Assembly (NCBI RefSeq): GCF_030687715.1
Contig: NZ_CP117445.1
Location: 189,501 to 253,500, forward strand
DNA length: 64,000 bases
Direction of reading: 5' to 3'
From: Pseudomonas sp. FP2196
GTDB lineage: Bacteria; Pseudomonadota; Gammaproteobacteria; Pseudomonadales; Pseudomonadaceae
This document shows, in pieces, positions 28,140 through 36,220 of this stretch (position 1 is its first letter; the number at the start of each line of letters is the position of its first letter). A program made the translations under genes and the position numbers. Under the pieces are notes generated by a model. That model worked only from the letters and a program-made list of their open reading frames with translations. It did not search any database and was not told the origin of the DNA.

Positions 28140-29514
28140 GTCGATCGCCTGGCGCCTGGCGCTGGCGTTCGCCGTTGTCTGCGCCTTGGTCTTGAGCGCG
28201 ATCGGCGTGTTTCTCTACCGCTCGCTCGCCTCGGAAATCGCCTGGCGCGACGATCTGGCGTTACTCGGTCGACTGGAGCAGGTACGCGCCTTGCTCGCCG
28301 ACAGCGACAGCCTCGACGCCTTGCAGGCGCGGCCTCGGCTGTACCAGAACATGCTGGGCAACCTCGACAGTCTGTTGCTGGTGCGCCGCGCCGACGGCTC
28401 CAGCGTGATCGGCATCAACCCGCGCCAGCGTGAATTGCCGACGCTCAACGCGATTGCTCGCGAGCAAACGCCGCAGCGTCGCGATGTGCTGACCTGGACG
28501 GCGCCGGATGGTGCTGAAGTGGCCTTGTTGTCCGGCCAGGCCCAAGGGCCGAACGGCGAGTTGCTGACCGTGATCGCCGGCAAGGTGTTGAGCGAACGCG
28601 AGCAGATGCTCGCCAGTTATCGCATGCGCCTGTACCTGGCGATCGGGCTCGGCGCTTTGCTGGCGTTTGCCTTGGGGCTGGTGCTGTTGCGCCGTGGTCT
28701 GCAACCGTTGCGCCAGTTGAGCGAGGCGGTGCGTGGCATCGATCTGCGCAGTCTCGATCAGCGTTTGCCCGCCACTAATACACCCGCCGAATTGCTCGAA
28801 CCGGTGCAAGCCTTGAACGGCATGCTGGCGCGTCTGGAGGACAGCGTGCAGCGCCTGTCACAGTTCTCCGCCGACCTCGCCCACGAGATCCGCACGCCGC
28901 TGCACACCTTGCTCGCCAGCAACGGCCAGGCACTCAATCACCCGCGCAGCACGGCGGAATATCAGGAAGTACTCGCGTCGAACATGGAAGAGTTCGAGCG
29001 ACTCAAGCGCATGGCGGAAAACCTGATGTTCCTCGCCCGTGCTGAACAGGCTGAGCGAGCGCTCGATCTACGCAGCCTGGATCTGAATGAACTGGGCGGC
29101 GAACTTTGCGATTACTTCGAAGCCTTGGCCGATGACCGCGATCTGCGCCTGGAAAACCAGTTGCACGGCGAACTCCGCGCCGATCAGCAACTGTTGCAAC
29201 GCGCGCTCGGCAATCTGCTGGCCAATGCTGTGCGGCATGCCGATCCCGGCACCTCGGTCTGCCTGCGCCGCCGCGATGAGCCGGGCGTTTGCTGGTTGCA
29301 GGTACACAACCACGGCCCGGCCATTGCCGCCGAGCATCTGGGCAAACTGTTCGACCGCTTCTACCGCGTCGACCCGGCCCGCGCCGAGCCGGGTGATTCG
29401 GGCGGTTTGGGGTTGGCGATTGTGCAATCGATCATGCAGTTGCATGGCGGGCAGGTGCGGGTGAGCAGTGATGCGGCGGGTACGGTGTTTGAGCTGGGTT
29501 TTACAGTGTATTGA
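28129..29514 (+). CDS. Heavy-metal/HprS-type sensor histidine kinase
   Basis: A 461-residue membrane kinase with two transmembrane helices (about residues 8-30 and 165-187) flanking a periplasmic sensor domain, then a HAMP linker. The phospho-acceptor motif is [11 protein letters not shown] near residue 250. The ATPase core has N-box [12 protein letters not shown] and G-box [12 protein letters not shown]. The architecture matches the CusS/HprS heavy-metal sensor family. The periplasmic domain shows no metal-rich His/Met/Cys cluster, which fits HprS better than CusS. Confidence 0.9.
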   Translation: MRSRSIAWRLALAFAVVCALVLSAIGVFLYRSLASEIAWRDDLALLGRLEQVRALLADSDSLDALQARPRLYQNMLGNLDSLLLVRRADGSSVIGINPRQRELPTLNAIAREQTPQRRDVLTWTAPDGAEVALLSGQAQGPNGELLTVIAGKVLSEREQMLASYRMRLYLAIGLGALLAFALGLVLLRRGLQPLRQLSEAVRGIDLRSLDQRLPATNTPAELLEPVQALNGMLARLEDSVQRLSQFSADLAHEIRTPLHTLLASNGQALNHPRSTAEYQEVLASNMEEFERLKRMAENLMFLARAEQAERALDLRSLDLNELGGELCDYFEALADDRDLRLENQLHGELRADQQLLQRALGNLLANAVRHADPGTSVCLRRRDEPGVCWLQVHNHGPAIAAEHLGKLFDRFYRVDPARAEPGDSGGLGLAIVQSIMQLHGGQVRVSSDAAGTVFELGFTVY

Positions 29515-29520
29515 AGGCAC

Positions 29521-29589
29521 CCTTCGCGAGCAGGCTCGCTCCCACATTTGGAATGCGGTTCTCCGTGGGAGCGAGCCTGCTCGCGAAGG
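29521..29589. repeat. REP-type palindrome, family A (GAGCAGGCTCGCTCCCAC)
   Basis: Perfect 25-base arms, CCTTCGCGAGCAGGCTCGCT plus CCCAC and the complement, around a 19-base loop. It lies between convergent genes. The core recurs at 32.95, 39.2, 53.5 and 63.55 kb. Confidence 0.9.
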
Positions 29590-29621
29590 GGCCGGAACCG
29601 ACGATTCAACGCTCGGATCAG

Positions 29622-30626
29622 TCAGCGCAACTGATCGCGAAACTGCCCCGGCGTCATCCCCGTCCAGCGCTTGAACGCGCGGCTGAAGCTACTGGTGTCG
29701 GCAAACCCCAGCAGATAGCTCACCTCACTCAACGAACATTGCGGGTCGCGCAGATGCAGCAGCGCGAGGTTCTCGCGGCTTTCGTTGAGCAGCGTATCGA
29801 AACGACAACCCTCGTCGGCCAGATGCCGTTGCAAGCTGCGCAGGCTCAGGTGCAAGGCCTGAGCGATGCGTTCGGCGCCGGGTTCGCCCTCAGGCAGTTG
29901 TTCTTCGATGGCATCGCGCACCTTGCGCTCCCAGGTCAGCGGTTTGAGCTGTGCCATGGTGCGTTTGAGCACAGCCTCGTTGTGTTCGGCGAGTTCCGGG
30001 TTGGCGTCGTCGAGGTGGCTGTCGAAGTCGGCAAGGGCGAACTCCAGGCGATCTTCGGCTGAGGCGAAATGCACCGGCGCGCGAAAGACTTTGTGCCACT
30101 GATGCGCATCGACCGGTTCCGGGCGGCGCAGGTAAACGGCCAGCGGCGCGTAATCGCGGCCGAGTCGATTGCGGCAGGTGCGCACGTAGATCGCGGCAAA
30201 TGCATCGATGGCTTCGAAGGCGGGAGCGGGGTTGCCTGACGGAATGTTCAGACGGAACAGGTAACGGTCATCGCAGCGGCTCAGGTCCAGTTCCAGCGCA
30301 TCGCTGACCACCGGGTGATAACGCACGATGCGCTCGAACACCTCGCGCAAACTGCCGCTGGCCACCAGCGCGTAACCGAGTGCATGGAACGTGGTCGGGC
30401 TGACAAACCGCGACACCCGCAGACCGATTGCCGGATCGCCGCTGACCTGCACGGCAATTTCCCACAGGCGCGTGGTGCCGGACAGCGGATAGCGGGCGTT
30501 GGGATCGTCCATCAGCTGTGGATCAAGCCCGGCCTGTTGGCACAGGTCAATACTGTCCAGCCCCAGCGCATCGAGTTGCTTGCGCAAGGCACGGGTCCAA
30601 CTGGCGAGGGAGGTCGGTTCCTTCAT
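29622..30626 (-). CDS. AraC-family transcriptional regulator
   Basis: A 334-residue regulator with an N-terminal arabinose-binding-like (OruR/ArgR-type, PF12625) ligand domain and a C-terminal double helix-turn-helix. The latter reads from ERIAQALHLSLRSLQRHLADEG to EVSYLLGFADTSSFSRAFKRWTGMTPGQFR. It is divergent from a fatty-acid desaturase gene with about 100 bases between the starts. Regulators of this subgroup often control neighbouring lipid or hydrocarbon genes, so the desaturase is the best target guess. Confidence 0.88.
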   Translation of the reverse strand: MKEPTSLASWTRALRKQLDALGLDSIDLCQQAGLDPQLMDDPNARYPLSGTTRLWEIAVQVSGDPAIGLRVSRFVSPTTFHALGYALVASGSLREVFERIVRYHPVVSDALELDLSRCDDRYLFRLNIPSGNPAPAFEAIDAFAAIYVRTCRNRLGRDYAPLAVYLRRPEPVDAHQWHKVFRAPVHFASAEDRLEFALADFDSHLDDANPELAEHNEAVLKRTMAQLKPLTWERKVRDAIEEQLPEGEPGAERIAQALHLSLRSLQRHLADEGCRFDTLLNESRENLALLHLRDPQCSLSEVSYLLGFADTSSFSRAFKRWTGMTPGQFRDQLR

Positions 30627-30727
30627 GCTGATTGGCGCTTCCGGTCAACAGGTTGGCGTTCTCGGCTACCGCGTTTCGCACCCCTGCAAGGCAGGATGCC
30701 AACATCAATGAACCAGAGGATGGAAGC

Positions 30728-31798
30728 ATGGACGGTACTTCTGCAAGTCCCCCGCGACACAATGCTGCCCAGCGATCAGCGCATATTCGCCAAGTGGTGC
30801 TGGCCAAAGGCATCGAACTGCGTGAGCGTTACCCGATTCTCAAGCATCAGGATGCGCTTGGCGCGGGGATTCTGGCCTTTGCCTTGGCTGGAATGATCGG
30901 CTCTGCGGCGCTGTATATCGCCGGCCACATGGCCTGGTGGGTGTGCCTGCTGCTCAATGCATTTTTTGCCTCGCTCACCCATGAGCTTGAGCATGACCTG
31001 ATCCACAGCATGTATTTTCGCAAGCAACGCGTGCCGCACAACCTGATGATGGGCCTGGTGTGGCTGGCGCGGCCAAGCACGATCAATCCGTGGATTCGCC
31101 GGCATCTGCATCTCAATCACCACAAGGTTTCCGGCACTGAAACGGACATGGAAGAGCGCGCAATCACCAACGGCGAACCGTGGGGTTTTGCGCGTCTGCT
31201 GATGGTCGGCGACAACATGATGTCGGCTTTCATCCGTTTGCTGCGGGCGCCAACCTGGGCGCACAAGTGGAGCATTCTCAAGCGGGTGTTCAAGGTCTAC
31301 GCGCCGCTGGCGCTGATGCATTGGGGCGCGTGGTATGTGTTTTTAGGCTTCCACGCGGCCAATGGCATCGCGTTCCTGATGGGCTCGCCGATTGAATGGT
31401 CAGCGACCACGCTGGCGGTGATGCAGGTGATCGATATTGCTGCCGTGGTGATCATTGGTCCGAACGTGTTACGCACGTTTTGCCTGCACTTCATCAGTTC
31501 GAACATGCATTACTACGGGGATGTCGAACCGGGCAATGTGCTGCAGCAATGCCAGGTGTTGAACCCGTGGTGGCTATGGCCGTTGCAGGCGTTCTGCTTC
31601 AACTTTGGCAGCAGCCACGGGATCCATCATTTTGTGGTGAAGGAGCCGTTTTACATTCGCCAGATGACTGTTCCGGTGGCGCATAAGGTGATGCGGGAGA
31701 TGGGGGTTCGGTTTAATGATTTCGGCACGTTCGGGCGGGCGAACCGGTTTGTTCGTCGGGATGAAGTTGCGGTGTCTGGCGAGGCGGTGGAGGCCTGA
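30728..31798 (+). CDS. Membrane fatty acid desaturase
   Basis: A 356-residue integral-membrane di-iron enzyme. Histidine boxes are HELEHD (near residue 87), HLHLNHH (near residue 132) and HGIHH (near residue 300), set among hydrophobic helices. The HELEHD first box resembles AlkB/desaturase-like enzymes that act on unusual chains, and differs from the DesA-type gene at 17.2 kb. The substrate is unknown. ATG 30728 has GAGGA seven bases upstream. A strong terminator follows. The divergent AraC-type regulator is its probable controller. Confidence 0.82.
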   Translation: MDGTSASPPRHNAAQRSAHIRQVVLAKGIELRERYPILKHQDALGAGILAFALAGMIGSAALYIAGHMAWWVCLLLNAFFASLTHELEHDLIHSMYFRKQRVPHNLMMGLVWLARPSTINPWIRRHLHLNHHKVSGTETDMEERAITNGEPWGFARLLMVGDNMMSAFIRLLRAPTWAHKWSILKRVFKVYAPLALMHWGAWYVFLGFHAANGIAFLMGSPIEWSATTLAVMQVIDIAAVVIIGPNVLRTFCLHFISSNMHYYGDVEPGNVLQQCQVLNPWWLWPLQAFCFNFGSSHGIHHFVVKEPFYIRQMTVPVAHKVMREMGVRFNDFGTFGRANRFVRRDEVAVSGEAVEA

Positions 31799-31804
31799 GA
31801 AACT

Positions 31805-31834
31805 GCCCTCACCCTAGCTCTCTAGGGTGAGGGC
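31805..31834 (+). terminator. Hairpin terminator after the desaturase
   Basis: A perfect 13-base stem GCCCTCACCCTAG / CTAGGGTGAGGGC with a CTCT loop begins six bases after the stop codon. There is only a short T-rich tail, but the stem is very stable. Confidence 0.75.
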
Positions 31835-32600
31835 TCTTCAGCTACCACGCATCAGTCTGTATCCGCTTTTCGGGCTCGCCATAACCAAACCCGTCCACGC
31901 AAAAAGTAAATCCCGCGCCCATTCAAAAAGTACCCGCTTGCACCTCGCGCGCTCCCGGCTCTACCGGATCCTCGCGCATATCGCGCAGTTCCTTTGGATC
32001 AAACACCGCAGTCTGAAGCCGTCATCCGCCAAGTATCTCCAGCGCTCGCTGCGCACAAGTGTCATGCGGCAACGGTCGATTGGCTGGATCGGTCGCCTCG
32101 CCCTAACGGATCAACCGCTTTGCGTGATCAGGTCCTTATTGGAGGGGATTACATTCAATCGTACTGAGTTGAGGGTGATGCTGAGGCTTTCCTTATGTGG
32201 GTGAAAGGCTTTGTTTGCGGGGGCTTACGGGCTTCGAAAGGTGTCGTGCAGGAGGTTTTGAGAATCGATTTCGTACTGTACAAGGCGTGGTATGTATGTG
32301 GTGCGAAATCAGTACGGCTTGATCCAGGAAAGGTGCAAACCACCAAGTTTTCTCGCCTTGCTCGGTAATGAAGTCGATGGCGCAATTTGCAGTGTAGACG
32401 CTCTCTGAGTGTTGCTCGGGAACCCGTACCGGCAAATTCGCATGACGTATTTTTCAGCCACTGAGGATTTCGCCGGGCTCGCTTTCGGCGGCGTTGGCCC
32501 GGCCAAGCAGGGTGATGTCACCCAGGAGGGCTGGGGAAACATGCTTATCAATTTCAAGATTCATTAAACCGAAACCTTATTCGCGCTAAACGTTTACACG
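31835..32600. other. Gene-poor stretch with decayed coding fragments
   Basis: About 770 bases without a credible gene. GC is lower than in the neighbours. A plus-strand frame of 45 codons at 32442-32579 (MTYFSATEDFAGLAFGG...) has coding-like composition but no recognisable family and no start site. A minus-strand frame ending near 31832 (LLFAWTGLVMASPKSGYRL) looks like a short relic. Both probably mark DNA that once held accessory genes. Confidence 0.4.
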
Positions 32601-32844
32601 ATGGAACACATCATGACGTTGGCATCTCCACTGGAGTCCATCGAAAGCGCGGCGGTACAGGTGCTGGTGGTTGTTTCGGTCGCCACCTCGGAGCTGGCCC
32701 TCTCCACGCAAGAGCGCGATGAGGTGTTCAGCGAGATCGGCGTGATGCCCGACAGACGGGGTGAATTATGGGGAAGTGGCGCGGGCCATGGCCTCGATTG
32801 AACGGGCGGGGATTACCAAGTTGTCGGTGATCACGGCGCGGTAA
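32601..32844 (+). pseudogene. Frameshifted ExbD/TolR-like remnant
   Basis: The last 29 codons, from about 32758, read GVNYGEVARAMASIERAGITK and end LSVITAR. This resembles the C-terminal domain of ExbD/TolR, proton-channel subunits of TonB/Tol systems. Upstream, a different frame opened at 32601 runs up to EIGVMPDRRG, which would join the ExbD-like part only after a frameshift near 32758. No transmembrane helix of normal ExbD is recovered and no exbB is nearby. It is best read as a decayed gene. Confidence 0.45.
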
Positions 32845-32863
32845 CAGCATTTACGATTTTCCG

Positions 32864-32898
32864 GGGCCGTCTCCTTGGCAGGGTGCGGCCCTTTTTTT
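32864..32898 (+). terminator. Weak hairpin with T-run after the ExbD-like remnant
   Basis: Stem GGGCCG / CGGCCC around a 16-base loop, followed by seven T residues at 32892-32898. It is consistent with a former gene end just upstream. Confidence 0.5.
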
Positions 32899-32931
32899 AT
32901 CCCGCGAAACAAGCCTCACCCTCAAACCACT

Positions 32932-33019
32932 GTGGGAGCGAGCCTGCTCGCGAAAGCGGTATATCAGTCAAAAGGGATGGTGAGTCTGATGACGCATTCG
33001 CGAGCAGGCTCGCTCCCAC
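32932..33019. repeat. REP-type palindrome, family A
   Basis: Arms GTGGGAGCGAGCCTGCTCGC and complement (23 bases, perfect) separated by about 42 bases, upstream of the hydrolase gene. Confidence 0.9.
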
Positions 33020-33053
33020 GGTTCTACATTTCATATTCATTTCAGGTCTTAAT

Positions 33054-33076
33054 AAATAGCTTCTTATTCCTTAACG
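33054..33076 (+). promoter_or_regulatory. Shared sulfur-locus motif AAATAGCTTCTTATTCCTT
   Basis: Located 57-79 bases before the hydrolase start. It matches the segment at 36042-36061 before the amino-acid ABC operon in 19 of 20 positions (one-base gap). A TTATTCCTTA core also occurs before tcyJ. It may be a regulator site such as CysB; this is inference. Confidence 0.45.
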
Positions 33077-33132
33077 AATATAAATCCCCTCCCTATACTC
33101 GTTCAGGAACAGACACGCAGGAGAGCTCCCCC

Positions 33133-33714
33133 ATGCGCAACGAATCAATTCGCTACCTGATTGTGCCGGGCTGGCAAGGATCGCCAGAAGAACATTGGCA
33201 AAGCCACTGGCAGAACAGCCTGCCAAACAGTGCGCGGGTCGAGCAGGCCGATTGGCTGACGCCGCGTCGTGAAGACTGGGTGGCGGCGCTGGCCGAGGCG
33301 ATTGCTGCCGACAGCACGCCGGTCATCCTTATCGCCCACAGCCTCGGCTGCATCACCGTTGCCCACTGGGCGGCCACGGCGCCGTTGCAATACCTGCGTC
33401 AGGTACGCGGTGCCTTGCTGGTCGCGCCAGCAGACGTCGAGCGTCCGACCTGCGCACCGGCGCTGCGAAACTTCGCACCGATTCCGACCGATCTGCTGCC
33501 ATTTCCGAGCCAGGTCGTCAGCTCCGACAACGACGCCGCCGTCAGCGCGCCGCGCGCTCTGGAGCTGGCGCGTAACTGGGGCGCCGAGGCGGGGATTCTG
33601 GCCGGTGCCGGACACATCAATGTGAAGTCCGGGCATCAGCGTTGGGAGCAGGGTTTTGCCTATCTCTATCGCCTGCAAAACCGCATGGAGCATAACGCTC
33701 GACGTCGCGCCTGA
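33133..33714 (+). CDS. RBBP9/YdeN family alpha/beta hydrolase
   Basis: A 193-residue serine hydrolase. It shows the family opening YLIVPGWQGSPEEHWQSHW, the nucleophile elbow in LIAHSLGC (Ser near residue 77), and a late GHINV carrying the catalytic His. The start ATG 33133 follows AGGAGAG. The substrate is unknown. It is followed by a sigma-54-type activator and a MetQ-like binding protein, an arrangement seen around sulfur-starvation genes in Pseudomonas, so a role in releasing sulfur-containing esters is conceivable but unproven. Confidence 0.85.
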   Translation: MRNESIRYLIVPGWQGSPEEHWQSHWQNSLPNSARVEQADWLTPRREDWVAALAEAIAADSTPVILIAHSLGCITVAHWAATAPLQYLRQVRGALLVAPADVERPTCAPALRNFAPIPTDLLPFPSQVVSSDNDAAVSAPRALELARNWGAEAGILAGAGHINVKSGHQRWEQGFAYLYRLQNRMEHNARRRA

Positions 33715-33770
33715 TTTTCCTGTTTCTTTAAGCGCCCCCGTCTGCCGGCGGTTGTGGGCGGGAGTTTGCC

Positions 33771-34703
33771 ATGAGTTTCGAAACTTTCGGTCAGCCGTTG
33801 CTGACCTTTCCCGACGCGGAAAAAAGCCCCCTGAGCATTCGCGCCAAAGCGCTGGTATTCGTCGATCCGCGTTCGCGCCAGTTGCGCGAAGAGCTTGAGC
33901 AACTGGCGCCACGCTCGATTTCGGTGTTGATTCGCGGCGAGACCGGCACCGGTAAGGAATTGCTCGCCCGGCACATTCACCGCGCCAGTGATCGCAGTGG
34001 TCTGTTCGTCTCGGTCAATTGCGGCGCGATCAGCCCGACCTACGCCGATGCCGAGCTGTTCGGCTACGCCGCCGGCAGTTACAGCGGTTCGGCCAGCAGT
34101 CGTGCGGGCTGGTTCGGTTCGGCCAATGGCGGCACCCTGTACCTTGATGAAATCGGCGACCTGCCGCTACCGATCCAGATCAAACTGCTCGCCGCCCTGG
34201 AAAACCACGAAGTCACCCGCGTCGGTGCGCCTCAGCCGAGCCCGGTGGATGTGCGCCTGGTGGCGGCCACCAGCATTGATCTGGCGCAAGCGGTGGACGC
34301 CGGGAAATTCCACGAGCGGCTCTACCATTACCTCAGTGAAGGGCAACTGGAGTTGCCGGCGCTGCGCGCGCGAATCGGCGACATCCTGCCGCTGGCGGAG
34401 TATTTCATCGGCATCTACAGCCAGCGTCTGGACCTGCCGGTGCCGCTGATCAGTGAGGCGGCGCAGCATCTGTTGGAGCAACATAGCTGGCCGGGCAACA
34501 CCCGTGAGCTGGAAAACGTCATTCACTTTGCCTTGCTGGTGAGCACCGGCGACGAGATTCTGCCCGAGCACCTGAACCTGCCCGACGCGTCTGGCCCGCA
34601 GGTTCAGATCGAGCGGCTGGTGACGCAAATCAACATCGGTGGCAGCGTCGGCGAGCGTAAGGCGTTGAAAGAATTGCTGATTAGCTTGAGCGAGCGGTTG
34701 TAA
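33771..34703 (+). CDS. Stripped-down sigma-54-interacting AAA+ regulator (SfnR-like)
   Basis: A 310-residue protein consisting almost only of the AAA+ domain of sigma-54 activators. Walker A GETGTGKE lies near residue 57, Walker B GGTLYLDEIGDL near residue 122, sensor and arginine-finger segments follow, and WPGNTRELENV near residue 243. There is no N-terminal receiver, GAF or PAS domain. The C-terminus (VGERKALKELLISLSERL) shows no clear Fis-type helix-turn-helix. The sigma-54 contact loop, normally GAFTGA, reads GSYSGS at about residues 102-107. It may be an SfnR relative controlling sulfur genes, but its ability to activate sigma-54 is doubtful. Confidence 0.8.
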   Translation: MSFETFGQPLLTFPDAEKSPLSIRAKALVFVDPRSRQLREELEQLAPRSISVLIRGETGTGKELLARHIHRASDRSGLFVSVNCGAISPTYADAELFGYAAGSYSGSASSRAGWFGSANGGTLYLDEIGDLPLPIQIKLLAALENHEVTRVGAPQPSPVDVRLVAATSIDLAQAVDAGKFHERLYHYLSEGQLELPALRARIGDILPLAEYFIGIYSQRLDLPVPLISEAAQHLLEQHSWPGNTRELENVIHFALLVSTGDEILPEHLNLPDASGPQVQIERLVTQINIGGSVGERKALKELLISLSERL

Positions 34704-34870
34704 CCGTTTCGTCCAACATGAACAAAATGGAATATGAAGCTGAATAAACGTTATTGTCCGGGAATAAAAAATCCCGGTATTGTCCGCCTCACGCCAGCGA
34801 TATCACTTCACTGGCACACGTATTAGATGCCGTCGCCATCAGCGACCGTGATTTTCGATAAGGACACTGC

Positions 34871-35668
34871 ATGAAAAAGGTTCTGTTGTTTACCGCATTG
34901 GCGGCTGCTCTGACGGCTTCCCTGGCTCAGGCCGGCGAGAAACTGGTGGTTGCCGCGACCCCGGTGCCGCACGCTGAAATTCTTGAGCTGATCAAGCCGA
35001 CTCTCGCCAAAGAAGGCGTTGATCTGGAAATCAAAGTCTTCACCGACTACGTGCAGCCGAACGTACAGGTTGGCGAGAAGCGTCTGGATGCCAACTACTT
35101 CCAGACCCTGCCGTACCTCAACAGCTTCAACCAGGGCAAATACAAGGACGACAAGGCCAAGTACCTGGTGACCGTGAAAGGCGTACACGTTGAACCGTTT
35201 GGTGGCTACTCGAGCAAGTACAAGACCCTGGCTGAACTGCCGGACGGCGCAACCATCGCCATCCCGAACGAAGGCAGTAACAGCGGCCGCGCTCTGATCC
35301 TGCTGCAGAAGGCGGGTCTGATCGAGTTGAAAGATCCGAAAAACGCTTTGGCAACCCCGAGAGACATCGCCAAAAACCCGCACAACTTCAAGTTCAAGGA
35401 ACTGGAATCGGCTCTGCTGCCACGCGTTCTGAAGGAAGTTGATCTGGACATGATCAACACCAACTATGCGCTGGAAGCCGGTTTGAACCCGAATAAAGAT
35501 GCTTTGGTGATCGAAGGCGCTGATTCGCCGTACGTGAACTTCCTGGTGGCCCGTGAGGACAACAAGAACAGCGACGCCATCCAGAAACTCGCCAAAGCCC
35601 TGACCAGCCCGGAAGTCAAAGCGTTCATCGAGAAGAAGTACAACGGCGCGGTACTGCCGGCGTTCTGA
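34871..35668 (+). CDS. MetQ/NlpA-family substrate-binding protein
   Basis: A 265-residue periplasmic binding protein of the NlpA/MetQ family with signal peptidase I site AQA (residue 21) and no lipobox Cys. Family patterns are visible: ATPVPHAEILE, VFTDYVQPNVQV, LDANYFQTLPYL and IPNEGSNSGRAL. This family binds methionine or related sulfur compounds. No permease of the MetI type is adjacent; the next ABC genes are of the polar amino-acid class, so its partner may be the MetNI system near 51-53 kb. A strong terminator follows. Confidence 0.88.
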   Translation: MKKVLLFTALAAALTASLAQAGEKLVVAATPVPHAEILELIKPTLAKEGVDLEIKVFTDYVQPNVQVGEKRLDANYFQTLPYLNSFNQGKYKDDKAKYLVTVKGVHVEPFGGYSSKYKTLAELPDGATIAIPNEGSNSGRALILLQKAGLIELKDPKNALATPRDIAKNPHNFKFKELESALLPRVLKEVDLDMINTNYALEAGLNPNKDALVIEGADSPYVNFLVAREDNKNSDAIQKLAKALTSPEVKAFIEKKYNGAVLPAF

Positions 35669-35701
35669 TCTGACGTTTTAAAACACTCCGTTCAGGTGTG
35701 A

Positions 35702-35735
35702 AAACGCCGATGGCCAGCGATGGTCATCGGCGTTT
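35702..35735 (+). terminator. Rho-independent terminator after the MetQ-like gene
   Basis: A stem of 11 perfect pairs AAACGCCGATG / CATCGGCGTTT, extended by three more pairs toward a 6-base loop, ending in TTT 33 bases after the stop codon. Confidence 0.85.
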
Positions 35736-35758
35736 GTGTGTGTGCTCAAAAAAGCAAA

Positions 35759-35829
35759 AGATCGCAGCCTTCGGCAGCGCCTACAGGGGGAATGCGATCT
35801 TCTGTAGGCGCTGCCGAAGGCTGCGATCT
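35759..35829. repeat. REP-type palindrome, family B
   Basis: Arms AGATCGCAGCCTTCGGCAGC...CTACAG and complement, 28 bases, perfect, around a 15-base loop. Confidence 0.88.
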
Positions 35830-35847
35830 CTTGATCTTGTCGGTGAC

Positions 35848-35940
35848 TCAGGCCACCTGGGCCTTCAACGCCCGGCGCAACGCCATAAGCAATTTCACAA
35901 TGTCCTGCGGATCCAGTCGCTGCGGCGCTTTTACGTCCAT
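35848..35940 (-). CDS. Candidate small protein of 30 residues
   Basis: A 31-codon frame: MDVKAPQRLDPQDIVKLLMA followed by LRRALKAQVA. AGGAAG lies six bases before the ATG. The central part would form an amphipathic helix with a pattern (DIVKLLMALRRAL) faintly like the ILREIQSALRDL of OscA. It is divergent from the amino-acid ABC operon and would share its upstream region. No homology can be checked here, so it is a candidate only. Confidence 0.4.
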   Translation of the reverse strand: MDVKAPQRLDPQDIVKLLMALRRALKAQVA

Positions 35941-36041
35941 GTTGTCTTCCTTGTAATGGTTTGGCCGGGGGAGTCTGGCCAAAAGCTGTTCGTCCTTGGA
36001 GGGCTTTCATGAAAAAAAGATCCTTCCTACAGCGAAAAGGA

Positions 36042-36061
36042 AAATAGCTTTCTTATTCCTT
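36042..36061 (+). promoter_or_regulatory. Shared sulfur-locus motif AAATAGCTTTCTTATTCCTT
   Basis: Nearly identical to 33054-33072 and placed about 160 bases before the ABC operon, in an AT-rich promoter-like stretch. It is a candidate regulator site common to these units. Confidence 0.45.
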
Positions 36062-36220
36062 CCCGGCAAACCCACAAGATAGTTTTTTGGGTGATATCAA
36101 TATGCTTTAACGGTATTTAAATTCTGTTTTTTATACCTATAAGGTTACTTCCTGCCGGACATTTATCCGCTGTCCATGGACTGCATCACCGTCGCTTACC
36201 GAGCGGCGTCCAGGAAGCTC

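Noticed and set aside
31827..32204. A 125-codon plus-strand frame after the desaturase terminator
   Set aside because: It begins inside the terminator stem, is rich in Arg/Ser/Leu without any domain, and has no ribosome site.
34812..34828. TGGCAC-N5-TTAG upstream of the MetQ-like gene as a sigma-54 promoter
   Set aside because: The -24 element fits, but the invariant GC of the -12 element is replaced by AG, so a functional sigma-54 promoter is unlikely.
36009..36047. A 12-codon leader-like frame (MKKRSFLQRKGK) with GGAGG ahead
   Set aside because: It lies upstream of the likely promoter of the ABC operon, has no run of a regulatory codon and no attenuator hairpin after it. The ribosome-like site may be chance.
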